NCBI RefSeq assembly: GCF_021646685.1
Contig: NZ_JAKJHW010000001.1
Location: 868,001 to 932,000 of the forward strand
Origin: Pseudalkalibacillus salsuginis
GTDB lineage: Bacteria; Bacillota; Bacilli; Bacillales; Fictibacillaceae
DNA: 64,000 bases
Reading direction: 5' to 3'
The notes under the pieces are model-generated. The model was not told where the DNA came from, did no database searches, and was given only the letters and a program-made list of their open reading frames with translations. Made by a program: the position numbers and the translations under genes. This document shows positions 9,018 to 18,003 of this stretch, one piece after another (within the stretch, counting starts at the first letter, position 1; each line of letters opens with the position of its first letter).

Positions 9018-9257
9018 ATGCCAAGGAATACGCAAGACCACAGAAAACCGACTTCACATCCTGACGGCGAAAAAGAAAGCATCATTAATGACTCTACTGC
9101 AACGCAAGGTGGACAAATGGGGATCTATGTAGATCAGCAAAATGATCTGGACAATCGAGACCCCAATCCCTTTCACCTTTCACAGTCTCAACCTGATGAA
9201 GACATGAAGGATTTTGAAAAATTGATGCGAGGAAAAAAAGCTGACAGTTCAAAATAA
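9018..9257 (+). CDS. Small hydrophilic protein, unknown
   Basis: 79-aa acidic, Gln/Asp-rich protein without hydrophobic segments. Three in-frame ATG codons (9009, 9012, 9018) lie close together. AAGGAG at 9003-9008 is correctly spaced (nine bases) only for 9018, giving MPRNTQDHRKPTSHPDGEK. The C terminus has a short amphipathic stretch (DEDMKDFEKLMRGKK). It looks like the small intrinsically disordered proteins common in Bacillaceae. No function can be assigned. Confidence 0.6.
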   Translation: MPRNTQDHRKPTSHPDGEKESIINDSTATQGGQMGIYVDQQNDLDNRDPNPFHLSQSQPDEDMKDFEKLMRGKKADSSK

Positions 9258-9287
9258 GAGTTGTGCCATACACGTTAAAGTTGCAAA

Positions 9288-9322
9288 ATGGATCGTCCAC
9301 CGTATAAGGGAAGGCGATCCAT
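9288..9322 (-). terminator. Hairpin between convergent small genes
   Basis: Stem ATGGATCG (9288-9295) with CGATCCAT (9315-9322), followed on the minus strand by TTTTGC. It is a modest terminator candidate for the 9336-9533 gene. Confidence 0.5.
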
Positions 9323-9335
9323 CATTGCTATTTGA

Positions 9336-9533
9336 CTAAGAATTATTGAATGTCTGGGAAATTTCCTTTTCCGCAAAATATTCATTGGAGGATTCAAATT
9401 CTTTATGTTCATCAACAGAATCACCATGAAATCTTTCTTCGGGGTCTAGAGGGCAATCAGATTCCAGACCCGATCGAATACTGACCTTATCGCTGCCATT
9501 TTCCAGGGGTTTCTTTTTAGGCTCTTGTCCCAT
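9336..9533 (-). CDS. Small hydrophilic protein, unknown
   Basis: 65-aa protein starting MGQEPKKKPLENGSDK. An upstream GTG (9542) lies within the ribosome site TTGAGGTGAAG, so the ATG at 9533 is the better start. It is charged and low in hydrophobics, with a region DCPLDPEERFHGDSVDEHKEF that resembles short Bacillus proteins of unknown role. It is convergent with the 79-aa gene. Confidence 0.5.
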   Translation of the reverse strand: MGQEPKKKPLENGSDKVSIRSGLESDCPLDPEERFHGDSVDEHKEFESSNEYFAEKEISQTFNNS

Positions 9534-9542
9534 TTTCTTCAC

Positions 9543-10001
9543 CTCAACCCTAGCTTGTGTAAAACTGTTTTTTTAATTCCCAAATGCAGGTTAAGATTTA
9601 AGAAAGATCATTGATTATTTTTTATAAGCCGTTATACAAACGACAGATATTGGCTTGAATTTTTTGACTTCATAGGAAACCTCCCTAAAACCTATAACTC
9701 TTTAAGGAATCCCATAAACATTTACTCCTTTACTTTTTCTAATTTTCACCGGTTTCCAATCAAAGTTTCCGCCAGGTCTAACAGATGCACTTCATCAAAC
9801 ACTCCCCTGAGATCATTCAATATATGGTAGCTTTCACTCCTGATTTAATCCATTTGTGTCTTTCTCTCATCAGTTAGTTGAATGAAGTAAAACTCTTTAA
9901 ACATGAAAATTAAAAGAACCTTTCTTAAATTCAGGAAGGTAATTTTTACCCTTCTAAAATAAAGAAGTAGGTTAAGCAATTAAAGCAATTCAATAATGTA
10001 C
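9543..10001. other. Non-coding stretch with a decayed gene fragment
   Basis: No intact gene is visible. On the minus strand 9746-9895 reads as LTDERKTQMD, stop, then IRSESYHILNDLRGVFDEVH and LLDLAETLIGNR. This spacing of Leu and acidic residues resembles the C-terminal helices of a MarR-type regulator. The fragment lacks an N-terminal half and contains an internal stop at 9845-9847. Otherwise I see only AT-rich sequence. Confidence 0.3.
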
Positions 10002-10032
10002 TTGACCTTCACATGATGTCATAGTTTAAAGT
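10002..10032 (+). promoter_or_regulatory. MerR-type promoter with 19-bp spacer
   Basis: -35 TTGACC at 10002-10007 and -10 TAAAGT at 10027-10032 are separated by 19 bp, the lengthened spacer typical of promoters activated by MerR-family proteins. The core ACATGATGT inside the spacer is near-palindromic. It precedes the MerR gene and its SDR partner, which suggests autoregulation. Confidence 0.6.
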
Positions 10033-10071
10033 TAATCTAGATGGAAAACTGTTTTAGGAAGGTGATGGTCG

Positions 10072-10455
10072 ATGCAAATTAACGAACTTTCTCGGAAAAC
10101 CGGTGTAAGCCTTCGTTCTTTGAGATATTACGAAGAAAAAAACCTATTGCAGCCTGAAAGATTAGAAAATGGCTATAGACAATATAGTGAAATCGATATT
10201 GAACAAATCAGAATGATTAAACTTTATTTAAGTATGGGTTTGAAAACGAATGAAATCGCTGATTTGTTTCATTGTATGATCAATGGACAAACCAAAGATG
10301 CCTGTATTCGAAATGGAATTGAAAAAGGAGAAATGAAGCTTACCGAGATCCGAGAACAAATAGGATTATTACTAAAAGCAGAAGCTCAGCTAATAGAGTT
10401 GGTGGCAGATTTGAAATATAGAATCAACAAGGGGGGAATCCAAAATGAGCAATAA
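10072..10455 (+). CDS. MerR-family transcriptional regulator
   Basis: 127-aa regulator. The N-terminal winged HTH is clear (ELSRKTGVSLRSLRYYEEKN, then LLQPERLENGYRQYS), followed by the coiled-coil dimerisation helix (ending EAQLIELVADLKYRINKG). A single Cys pair context (FHCMINGQTKDACIRNGIEK) could sense metal, thiol or electrophile, but this is not decisive. The start has AGGAAGGTG upstream. The gene overlaps the SDR gene by 11 bases, so the two are translationally coupled. It sits behind a 19-bp-spacer promoter it probably controls. Confidence 0.9.
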   Translation: MQINELSRKTGVSLRSLRYYEEKNLLQPERLENGYRQYSEIDIEQIRMIKLYLSMGLKTNEIADLFHCMINGQTKDACIRNGIEKGEMKLTEIREQIGLLLKAEAQLIELVADLKYRINKGGIQNEQ

Positions 10456-11191
10456 AAGAAGCACGATCAATCGAAGAATTGCTTTAGTTACGGGTGGAAA
10501 TCGTGGTATCGGGAGAGAAATAACACGTCAGCTAGCTTCAAAAGGATACTATGTGCTCATTGGATGTCGGGATGCAGAAAAAGGAGAAAAGGCCGTTGCA
10601 GAAATGAACAAAGATGGACTTATTGTGGGTTTGCAAGTAGTTGATGTCAATGATAAAGAAACCGTCAAACAGACAATTGAACAAATAAAAAAAGAGTATG
10701 GTCGTCTGGATGTGCTTGTAAATAACGCTGGAATTATCCTTGATAGGGCTGTTCCTGTTTTAAAAGTAGGAGAATCAGTGATAAAAGAGACCTTTGAAAC
10801 GAATTTTTTTGGTGCTTTACGAATGATACAAGAGGTTGTACCTTTGATGCAGCAATGGAAGTATGGACGAATAGTCAATATTTCATCAGGTTTGGGAGCT
10901 TTTGAAATCATGAGTGGTCAAGGGCCAATCCAAATTGGCGGATCCTCAGCTGCTTATCGAATATCTAAAACCATGCTCAATGCCTTAACCTGTTTAGTCG
11001 CACAAGATATATCTGAAAAGGGCATCAAAGTGAACGCGGTTTGTCCTGGCCGCGTACAAACAGATATGGGAGGAGCTGATGCACCTAGTACGGTTGAAGA
11101 AGGTGCAGATACCGCTGTATGGTTAGCTACATTAGATGAAGAAGGACCTAATGGTGGTTATTTCCGTGATCGCCAGCCGATTTCTTGGTGA
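10445..11191 (+). CDS. SDR-family oxidoreductase (carbonyl-reductase-like)
   Basis: 248-aa short-chain dehydrogenase/reductase with a Rossmann fold. The cofactor motif TGGNRGIG is at residues about 17-24 and the structural motif NNAG at about 93-96. The catalytic Ser is in NISSGLGAF and the catalytic YxxxK is YRISK, with CPGRVQTDMGG after it. This arrangement and length resemble carbonyl-reductase/menthone-reductase-like SDRs. It is coupled to the MerR regulator, so it is probably induced by that regulator's effector, perhaps a reactive carbonyl (inference). Confidence 0.9.
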   Translation: MSNKRSTINRRIALVTGGNRGIGREITRQLASKGYYVLIGCRDAEKGEKAVAEMNKDGLIVGLQVVDVNDKETVKQTIEQIKKEYGRLDVLVNNAGIILDRAVPVLKVGESVIKETFETNFFGALRMIQEVVPLMQQWKYGRIVNISSGLGAFEIMSGQGPIQIGGSSAAYRISKTMLNALTCLVAQDISEKGIKVNAVCPGRVQTDMGGADAPSTVEEGADTAVWLATLDEEGPNGGYFRDRQPISW

Positions 11192-11306
11192 CGATTGGTT
11201 TGATGAAAGAGAGCGAATAACAATGAAAGAGTTCATTTTATGCTGGTTTTCATAAGATACTTTTCTAACGTCCCTTAGTATTCGAGTACAAAATCCTTAA
11301 ATGACA

Positions 11307-11460
11307 AGAAAAGCGCAAACGCCCTGTTCAGCCACGAAGGTCACTGGAAGTCCGACGAGGAGGCTGTCGCCGCCGCAGGAGGTCTGAAGTGATCCAAGTG
11401 GTTAGGCGTTGGAGCTAGACATTTCTTCACCGCAACCAAAATGTTTATACTTCTTATCCT
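11307..11460 (+). repeat. Dispersed structured repeat, copy 2
   Basis: Full-length copy beginning GAAAAGCGCAAACGCCCTG. Nested inverted pairs are visible: AACGCC with GGCGTT, AGCCAC with GTGGTT, and GGTCACT with AGTGATCC. It lies between convergent genes (SDR and the N-hydroxylase) and occupies most of that 344-base gap. Nothing else is seen there. Confidence 0.85.
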
Positions 11461-11535
11461 TCAAGAAAAAACGCAGGTGATTTCCAATGTGAAACCATCT
11501 ACGTTTTAATATGTTCACTTCAACCAATAACTTTT

Positions 11536-12840
11536 TTATTTTTCGAACTTGTCAACATCAAAGTTTTGGAAGACATGCTTCTCATACATCGGGAATATTT
11601 CTTTCCCTGTCAAATGATTGATGATGACTTTATTCCGATGGACTGCGAGCCCTAAATTCGTGGATCCTACTCCATGAGAATGGGAGATTCCGCTATGGAC
11701 ATAAATCTGATTCGGGATATTGAGACGTAAGCGGTAATCCGATTCTACTTCATACCTCCCATAGTCATCCCAGGAGATGTAAGGTTTCAAACCATTGATA
11801 AAGTCTGGTACATACGGGCGATATCCGGTTCCAATAATGACGACTTCACTCTCAAGCTTGAAATCCTTGCCTTGCTGCCACTGGTGACATTGCAACTCAT
11901 ATTTCCCGTCTTTTTCTTGAATACCCTTCACTTCAGTCATTGCCTGCAAACCGACCTGCATCTTTCGGCGGGAAACGGTATTTTCATAAAGCAAATTATA
12001 GATGTCGGTCACCGTGTGCGAACTGATCCCCTTATACAAGAGATCTTGGGTTCCGAAAATTTCATCCTTCTTTTCCTGAGGAAAGTCATAAAAATAATTC
12101 ACATAATCAGGGGAAAATTGCTCTACGCTTAATTTAGATTCTTCCATTGTCAAGAAGCTTTGTGATCGTGTAATCCAATTCAAACGATATTCATGCTCCA
12201 TATGGTCTTTCAATAACTCTCTGAATACTTCAGCAGCACTTTGCCCTGAGCCGATCACCGTAATGGAATTCGCTTCTCTGCATCTGTCTTGCCGACTGAG
12301 ATATTCAGCCGTATGAAAAACATCTTCTCCAGGAAACCCACGGAACGTTTTCGGTATCGCAGGAACCCCTCCAGTACCAAGAACAAGATTTTTGCTTTTA
12401 TAGACAGAGGTCTCTTCTGTATGTATATCTAGTACAGTCACTAAATATAGTTCCTCAGCTTCATTGAAATCCAGTTCTACGACTCTTTTGCCAAATCGGC
12501 AACTTTCCAATTCATTCGCAACCCATTGGCAATAATCATTATATTCCCTTCTCGGGATGTCCAACCGTTGTAAAAAGTAGAATGGGTATAAGCGGTTCTC
12601 TTTTGATAGATAGTTCAGAAAGCTGTATCTGCTTGTCGGATCTGCTAGTGTGACCAGATCTGCCATAAAAGGGACTTGAAGGCGTGTCCCTACTATCAAC
12701 ATTCCAGGGTGCCAATCAAATTGCGGCTTTTGATCGAAAAATAATGCATCGATTTCAGTACGGTCTTCTATCAACGCTGCAAGACTTAAATTGAAAGGTC
12801 CTATCCCTGCTCCTAATAAATCATATACATGATCATCCAT
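11536..12840 (-). CDS. SidA/IucD/PvdA-type lysine/ornithine N-monooxygenase
   Basis: 434-aa FAD- and NADPH-dependent N-hydroxylase of the siderophore family, which hydroxylates the side-chain amine of Lys or Ornithine. The FAD motif GAGIGPFNLSLA is at residues about 10-21. The characteristic FDWHPGMLIVGTRLQVPFMADLVTLADPTS block follows at 40-70. The NADPH motif is GSGQSAAEVF, and the C-terminal GTGYRPYVPDF plus SHGVGSTNLGLAVHRN complete it. The start has GAGGTGG upstream and a TATAAT at 12873-12878. No siderophore synthetase, exporter or uptake gene is adjacent, so the product pathway is not visible here. Confidence 0.88.
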   Translation of the reverse strand: MDDHVYDLLGAGIGPFNLSLAALIEDRTEIDALFFDQKPQFDWHPGMLIVGTRLQVPFMADLVTLADPTSRYSFLNYLSKENRLYPFYFLQRLDIPRREYNDYCQWVANELESCRFGKRVVELDFNEAEELYLVTVLDIHTEETSVYKSKNLVLGTGGVPAIPKTFRGFPGEDVFHTAEYLSRQDRCREANSITVIGSGQSAAEVFRELLKDHMEHEYRLNWITRSQSFLTMEESKLSVEQFSPDYVNYFYDFPQEKKDEIFGTQDLLYKGISSHTVTDIYNLLYENTVSRRKMQVGLQAMTEVKGIQEKDGKYELQCHQWQQGKDFKLESEVVIIGTGYRPYVPDFINGLKPYISWDDYGRYEVESDYRLRLNIPNQIYVHSGISHSHGVGSTNLGLAVHRNKVIINHLTGKEIFPMYEKHVFQNFDVDKFEK

Positions 12841-12955
12841 GGTCCTACCACCTCTATTTAAAATCTTGTTCTATTATAATGGAAAAAGAAAAAAGAATAC
12901 ACTAATGCAATATAGATGTTCTATAAACTAAAATGCTCAAAACCCTTCTATCCTA

Positions 12956-12998
12956 AACAAAAAAGACTGACCCCAAAGGCAGTCCTTTAAGGTCAGGT
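12956..12998 (-). terminator. Terminator at the end of the pyrimidine cluster
   Basis: On the minus strand CTGACC...GGTCAG (12967-12972 with 12991-12996), with inner AAGG/CCTT, is followed by six T. It ends the aminotransferase transcript. Confidence 0.8.
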
Positions 12999-13011
12999 CT
13001 CTGTTCATAAA

Positions 13012-14376
13012 TTATTTTGTAAGTTCGTTCAAAGCGTTCGTCAATGTGTTGACGATGAAGTCCAGGTCGCTATCTTCAAGACTCAACGGTGGTGACAAAC
13101 TCAATACGTTGTTGTAGCCTGCTACTGTCACGCCATTCTTCCCGATGAGCAGTTTATTCTTTTTACAAGTTGCCATCACGTCATTCAGCTTATTGGTATC
13201 AAGTGGTTCTTTCGTTTCTTTATTTTCCACAAGCTCAATTCCGATCAATAGTCCTTTCCCTCTCACGTCTCCGACATTAGGATGATTTTGAAGGCGGTTC
13301 TGCAGTTCATTTTTGAGACGATCCCCTAATTCACGGGAGCGGTCAAAGAGTTTTTCATCTTCCATAATTTCAAGATTCTTCAATGCCACTGCGCAAGAGG
13401 CAGGACTTCCGCCGAACGTATTGACATGGCGGAAGAAATCATACTCCTCGCTGCCTTTGAACGCTTCATAAACCTCTTTTTTGACCGCGGTAGCCGAAAG
13501 GGGCAAATAGGCGGATGTAATCCCTTTGGCCATCGTAATGATGTCTGGCTGTACATCATAATTCTGGAATCCAAACGGTTTCCCTGTTCTGCCGAATCCA
13601 CAGATGACTTCATCGACGATCAGCAAGGCACCATGTTTTTCACAGATTTCTTTGACTGCTTTCATGTATCCATCCGGCGGCACAAGAATCCCGCCTCCTG
13701 TGATGATCGGCTCCATGATCATAGCCGCTATCGTTTCACTCAACTCCCACGTCATCGTGCGATCGATTTCCTGGACACACGCCATTTCATGGGCATCTTC
13801 CAGGTCCGCATCTGGCATCCGATACGTATCTGGAGGGGACACATGGAGGAAGCCCTGTGCTAACGGTTCGTATCTGTACTTCCGTTGTGCCTGGCCAGTC
13901 GCAGCAAGGGATCCCATCGTATTCCCATGATAGGCCCTGTACCGCGATACGATTTTATGGCGGTTATGCTCACCTTTTTGCTGGTGGTATTGCCTTGCTA
14001 TTTTGAAGGCTGCTTCATTCGCTTCTGAACCACTGTTGGAAAAGAAAATCACATAATCGCCGCCGAGCATTTCATTAAGCTTCTCAGCAAGCCTGACAGC
14101 AGGTGCATGACTGTGTGTCAAAGGAAAGTAAGCCATCTCCTTCAATTGTTCATATGCAGCATCTGCAAGTTCCGTCCTTCCATACCCGACATTCACGCAC
14201 CATAATCCAGCCATGGCATCCAAATATTTTTCTCCGTTAATATCGGTGACCCATGCTCCTTTTGAACTTGAGACGACCATCGTTGCATTCGGATTATAAG
14301 GCTTCATCGAATGCCAGACGTATTGATCATCTTTTTTCAAAATATCTTGGGATTGATCAACTTTATGGACCATCAT
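13012..14376 (-). CDS. Class III omega-aminotransferase (likely beta-alanine:pyruvate)
   Basis: PLP enzyme of aminotransferase class III, about 454 aa from ATG 14376. The ribosome site GGGGGAAGC favours this start over an upstream in-frame TTG that overlaps the preceding gene. Visible features are SNSGSEANEAAFKIAR (phosphate binding), YHGNTMG, the LLIVDEVICGFGRTG acidic motif and the PLP lysine in IITMAKGITS. Its place directly after the CoA-acylating semialdehyde dehydrogenase, at the end of the pyrimidine cluster, suggests it removes the amino group of beta-alanine or 3-aminoisobutyrate. Omega-transaminase specificity is inferred from context. Confidence 0.85.
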   Translation of the reverse strand: MMVHKVDQSQDILKKDDQYVWHSMKPYNPNATMVVSSSKGAWVTDINGEKYLDAMAGLWCVNVGYGRTELADAAYEQLKEMAYFPLTHSHAPAVRLAEKLNEMLGGDYVIFFSNSGSEANEAAFKIARQYHQQKGEHNRHKIVSRYRAYHGNTMGSLAATGQAQRKYRYEPLAQGFLHVSPPDTYRMPDADLEDAHEMACVQEIDRTMTWELSETIAAMIMEPIITGGGILVPPDGYMKAVKEICEKHGALLIVDEVICGFGRTGKPFGFQNYDVQPDIITMAKGITSAYLPLSATAVKKEVYEAFKGSEEYDFFRHVNTFGGSPASCAVALKNLEIMEDEKLFDRSRELGDRLKNELQNRLQNHPNVGDVRGKGLLIGIELVENKETKEPLDTNKLNDVMATCKKNKLLIGKNGVTVAGYNNVLSLSPPLSLEDSDLDFIVNTLTNALNELTK

Positions 14377-14389
14377 TGCTTCCCCCTTT

Positions 14390-15856
14390 TTAATAGTCAA
14401 ACCTTGAAGTGATCATCTTTTTCCGTGTATAGAAGTTGATTCCGTCTTTTCCGTTTACATGAAGGTCACCATAGAAGGAGTCTTTCCACCCAGAGAACGG
14501 GAAGAAAGCCATCGTCGCTGGCACTCCTACATTTATGCCGAGCATTCCTGCATCCGCTTCTTCTCTGAATTGACGCACTGCCTGGGCATTTTTCGTATAG
14601 AGCGTCGCCCCATTTCCATAACGGGATTTCCTGATATATTCAAGGGCTTCGTTTAAATTTTCCGCTCGCAGTAAACTCAGCACAGGTGCAAAAATCTCAT
14701 CTTTGGCGATTGTCATTTCAGGGGTTACATGGTCGAAGATCGTTGCCCCTAGGAAGTTTCCGCCTTCCAGATCTGACATTTCGCTCCTGCCATCACGAAT
14801 CAGATCTGCACCTTCCTTGATCCCTTTTTCAATATAACCGAGTACTTTTTCTAGATGGGATTTTCGTATTACTGGGGTCAAAAGGACCTCCGTATCCAGA
14901 CCGTTACCGATTGTCAGCTCATCTGCTTTTTTCCGGAGTGCTTCCACAAACTGATCATTATCACCGACGACAACGACAGCACTGCATGCCATACACCGTT
15001 GACCAGCGCTTCCGAACGTTGAACTGATGACATTTTGCACTGCTTTTTCAATATCCGCGTCCGGCATCACGACATGGTAATTTTTCGCACCCGATAATGC
15101 CTGCACACGTTTTCCGTTTTGAGCAGCTCTTTCATATACATATTTCGCGACCGGCTGAGAGCCTACGAAGGAGATCGCTTTGACGTCTGGGTGGTCCAGG
15201 AGACCATTCACAACATCATGTGCCCCATGTACGATATTGAAGACACCTTCCGGCAGGCCAGCTTCAGTCAATAGTTCCGCTAACCTGTTCGCTAAAATCG
15301 GTGTGCGTTCCGAAGGCTTCAGTATAAACGAATTCCCACATACGATCGCCAGCGGGAACATCCATAGCGGAACCATCATCGGAAAGTTGAACGGAGTGAT
15401 CCCTCCGACCACGCCCAAAGGATAGCGGAACATTTCCGAATCGATATCTTCCGCAATGTTGGAGAGCGTCTCCCCCATCAGGTGTGTAGGAGCCCCTGCC
15501 GCAAATTCAATACATTCTATACCACGCTGGACTTCTCCATAAGCCTCTTTAAACGCTTTGCCATTCTCCTGAACAACTAATTTAGCAAGCTCTTCATGAT
15601 TCTCTGTGACAAGATGATGAAATTTGTACATGACACGGGCGCGTTTTGGAACAGGTACATTCTTCCACGTTTGAAAAGCAGTCTGGGCAGCCTCGACCGC
15701 CTTATTCAAATCTTCTTTCGTTGAAATCGGTACACGTGCCAGTACTTCTTTAGTAGCGGGGTTCGGTACCTCCAGGTCTGCTGTACTGTTCGAGGCAATC
15801 CATTGTCCATTGATATAATTCTTCAGTAATTTCGTATCACTTTTGGTTACTGTCAT
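14390..15856 (-). CDS. mmsA: CoA-acylating (methyl)malonate-semialdehyde dehydrogenase
   Basis: 488-aa aldehyde dehydrogenase of the MmsA/IolA branch, which converts malonate or methylmalonate semialdehyde to acetyl- or propionyl-CoA. Visible are the NAD-binding ITPFNFPMMVP and LKPSERTP segments, the GSAGQRCMA motif with the catalytic Cys (about residue 287) and PFSGWKDSFYGDLHVNGKDG near the end. Family members lack the usual general-base Glu, and the position reads LSGAKNYHVVMPDAD, consistent with that. It finishes pyrimidine degradation in this cluster. A candidate promoter with TTGACA lies about 80 bases upstream. Confidence 0.92.
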   Translation of the reverse strand: MTVTKSDTKLLKNYINGQWIASNSTADLEVPNPATKEVLARVPISTKEDLNKAVEAAQTAFQTWKNVPVPKRARVMYKFHHLVTENHEELAKLVVQENGKAFKEAYGEVQRGIECIEFAAGAPTHLMGETLSNIAEDIDSEMFRYPLGVVGGITPFNFPMMVPLWMFPLAIVCGNSFILKPSERTPILANRLAELLTEAGLPEGVFNIVHGAHDVVNGLLDHPDVKAISFVGSQPVAKYVYERAAQNGKRVQALSGAKNYHVVMPDADIEKAVQNVISSTFGSAGQRCMACSAVVVVGDNDQFVEALRKKADELTIGNGLDTEVLLTPVIRKSHLEKVLGYIEKGIKEGADLIRDGRSEMSDLEGGNFLGATIFDHVTPEMTIAKDEIFAPVLSLLRAENLNEALEYIRKSRYGNGATLYTKNAQAVRQFREEADAGMLGINVGVPATMAFFPFSGWKDSFYGDLHVNGKDGINFYTRKKMITSRFDY

Positions 15857-15926
15857 TCAGAAAGCGCCTCCCTTATATTAGTTGATCCCTTTCCATTATC
15901 TCTGATTCTATATGGTGTTACATTAG

Positions 15927-15940
15927 ACAGAATGTCAAAA
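15927..15940 (-). promoter_or_regulatory. Shared motif TTTTGACATTCTGT upstream of the dehydrogenase
   Basis: This 14-base motif differs at two positions from one at 25294-25307, upstream of the first gene of the cluster. It contains a good -35 (TTGACA), so it may be promoter, operator or both. PucR, encoded between the two sites, is the obvious candidate binder (inference). Confidence 0.35.
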
Positions 15941-15974
15941 AATCCTCCCTTTACATCACATACAATTATGTGAA

Positions 15975-17597
15975 TTACGTTGAAACAGGCTTGTCCGATT
16001 TTACATTTTGCATATTAACCTGTGTATTCAAGTAATTATGGGCGAAAAGCATGAACTCGATCGCCATACGTTTTTCAGAATTCGACATGAAATCTTCTCC
16101 TAATAGCCTTTCTAACTTTTCCAGGCGGTAATACAAGGTTTGGCGTACGATGAATAACTGTTCTGCTGTTTCTTTTTTTGACCCATTGCATGCTAAATAG
16201 GCCTTCAGGGTGTGTAATAATTTACCGTTGAATTGTTTGTCATACTCGATGACAGGGCTCAAGTATTCCGTGATCATGTGCTGGAACTCATTCTGTGACT
16301 TCACGAGGCTGATGACCCTGTACATATGTAAGTCTTCATAAAAGCTGCAAAATCGTTCAGTCCTCATGTTCTTTTGTAATTTCAGTGTTTCTACAGCTGT
16401 TTCATAACTTCTGCCAATATCACTTAACGTTTCGATATATTGCCCGACAGCCATACTCGTAATCTTGAAGGCATGTTTTTTCAGGAATTCTGTTTGATAC
16501 ACCCTTTCCATCCCTTTGTTCAATCGTTGCTTCCAAGAACTCTTCCCGCGTTTATTAAGTAAAATATAGACGATGTAACCGTGCCTTTCTGTCGTAATCA
16601 TATGAAATCCTTGTTGTTCAAAAATAGCCCTGATGAATAAATTGAGATACGTGATGTTTGAGCTTGTGGTGTTTTGTGACAGTTTACATATCGCTGCAGT
16701 ACCCCCAAGTACATTCAGCTTCCCCTCATGATAAGTGAGGTTATCCGACGTTTCCTGTTCGTTGTGTTTTCCATCCAGCCAATTCGTGATCCACTCATTT
16801 TTTTCTGTCCGGCGCCTCTCTTCGACATACATTTCTCGTAAAAAGAGCTGTGCGAGCACCGTCGCTGTCCGATCAAGGATCAACAGATCGAATTCGTTGA
16901 TTTCACGTTCCCTTGATACAATGAAAATTTCACCATATTCCTGCTCCATAAGCGGTACAGGCTTATGGCTTATAAACGGGGAATCACCTGCCTGATCAAG
17001 GTATGAAAGAAGGTCATCCCTTCTTTCATCGCTCAATTCAGGCACGTAGATATCCTCGGCATTCAAAGTTCTCATCAAAACTTGCAGGCCTGTATATTCT
17101 TGCATTAATGTCAGCATTTCTACGCTGTTTTCTATCGCCAGCAATTTCTGGTTCAATTTTTGGGAATAGTCTTCGAGATCCTGGATCATTTGATAATGTT
17201 GATTGATCAGTTGAACATGGATGTCTTGCGTGATATTCACGAACTGGACCTCTTCTAAAAAAAGAATGATCGGAAAACAATAATGGTCGGCCAGCCTGAT
17301 GACCTCATCTGGAATCGAATCCGTGTAGGTCCCGATTTCAATACATAGACCGGCCGCACCACAATCGATCAATTGTTCAAGGAAATCAACAAGTAATGCA
17401 TGATTATCTTTCCAGGCTACACCCGTCGAAAGAATGAGTTCATTACCGTTCAACAGCTTACGGATATTCGGAACTTCTACGACATGGACCCACTTGACTT
17501 GACGGGTCAATCCTTCAACCCCGGCAATCACTTCTGTTTTCTCAAAGTGCTTCCTGCTCAATATATCTTTTACAGCTAAGCTCGAATGATGTTGCAA
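15975..17597 (-). CDS. pucR: PucR-family purine/pyrimidine catabolism regulator
   Basis: Regulator with an N-terminal PucR domain (SLAVKDILSRKHFEKTEVIAG...LLNGNELILSTGVAW, first about 130 residues) and a central GGDEF-like CdaR segment. The C-terminal HTH is of the PucR type (LKAYLACNGSKKETAEQLFI, then VRQTLYYRLEKLERLLG). The frame is open from 17645. I prefer TTG at 17597, because GGAGTG stands seven bases before it and the domain begins right after; this gives 540 aa. It lies inside the pyrimidine cluster, between the permease side and the dehydrogenase-aminotransferase side, and probably controls both from sites containing TTTTGACRTTYTGT (inference). Confidence 0.9.
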   Translation of the reverse strand: MQHHSSLAVKDILSRKHFEKTEVIAGVEGLTRQVKWVHVVEVPNIRKLLNGNELILSTGVAWKDNHALLVDFLEQLIDCGAAGLCIEIGTYTDSIPDEVIRLADHYCFPIILFLEEVQFVNITQDIHVQLINQHYQMIQDLEDYSQKLNQKLLAIENSVEMLTLMQEYTGLQVLMRTLNAEDIYVPELSDERRDDLLSYLDQAGDSPFISHKPVPLMEQEYGEIFIVSREREINEFDLLILDRTATVLAQLFLREMYVEERRRTEKNEWITNWLDGKHNEQETSDNLTYHEGKLNVLGGTAAICKLSQNTTSSNITYLNLFIRAIFEQQGFHMITTERHGYIVYILLNKRGKSSWKQRLNKGMERVYQTEFLKKHAFKITSMAVGQYIETLSDIGRSYETAVETLKLQKNMRTERFCSFYEDLHMYRVISLVKSQNEFQHMITEYLSPVIEYDKQFNGKLLHTLKAYLACNGSKKETAEQLFIVRQTLYYRLEKLERLLGEDFMSNSEKRMAIEFMLFAHNYLNTQVNMQNVKSDKPVST

Positions 17598-17660
17598 GTT
17601 TGGACACTCCGATCTATGAACATCGTTAACTCGGCGGCCATACAAATTTTGCCTGGAATC

Positions 17661-17897
17661 TTAAGATCGCTTCATCGGCAAGTACTTCTCCAAGGTCCGA
17701 AGCATATTCTGGTATGATTCTTGCTCATCAAAGTCATCTGAACGCCAATTCCTGAATACCCAGTCTGCCAATTCTTGAGGCGTGTTGAAGAATTCGCCGC
17801 TGGAATCGGCTTTTCTAAGCATATAACGTCCGTTGTCCTCATCAATCGTTACTTCACATGGAAACATACTCTCTTTGCACTTCAGGGAAAATTCCAT
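17661..17897 (-). CDS. Small acidic protein within the pyrimidine cluster, unknown
   Basis: 78-aa protein starting MEFSLKCKESMFPCEVTIDE. AAAGGAG precedes this ATG, whereas the ATG at 17939 has no ribosome site. It contains aromatic and acidic patches (WVFRNWRSDDFDEQESYQNM) and no membrane segment. It lies between the permease and pucR on the same strand. I do not recognise the family; cluster context alone suggests a link to pyrimidine use. Confidence 0.6.
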   Translation of the reverse strand: MEFSLKCKESMFPCEVTIDEDNGRYMLRKADSSGEFFNTPQELADWVFRNWRSDDFDEQESYQNMLRTLEKYLPMKRS

Positions 17898-18003
17898 TGA
17901 AGAACTCCTTTCTTTTATAAAGGAATTGTTGAATTTCAAGGCCGCTTAGAACGTTTCTTTATGTGAAATTCGCAAAAAGAAACAAATTAAACAAAGCCTC
18001 CTG

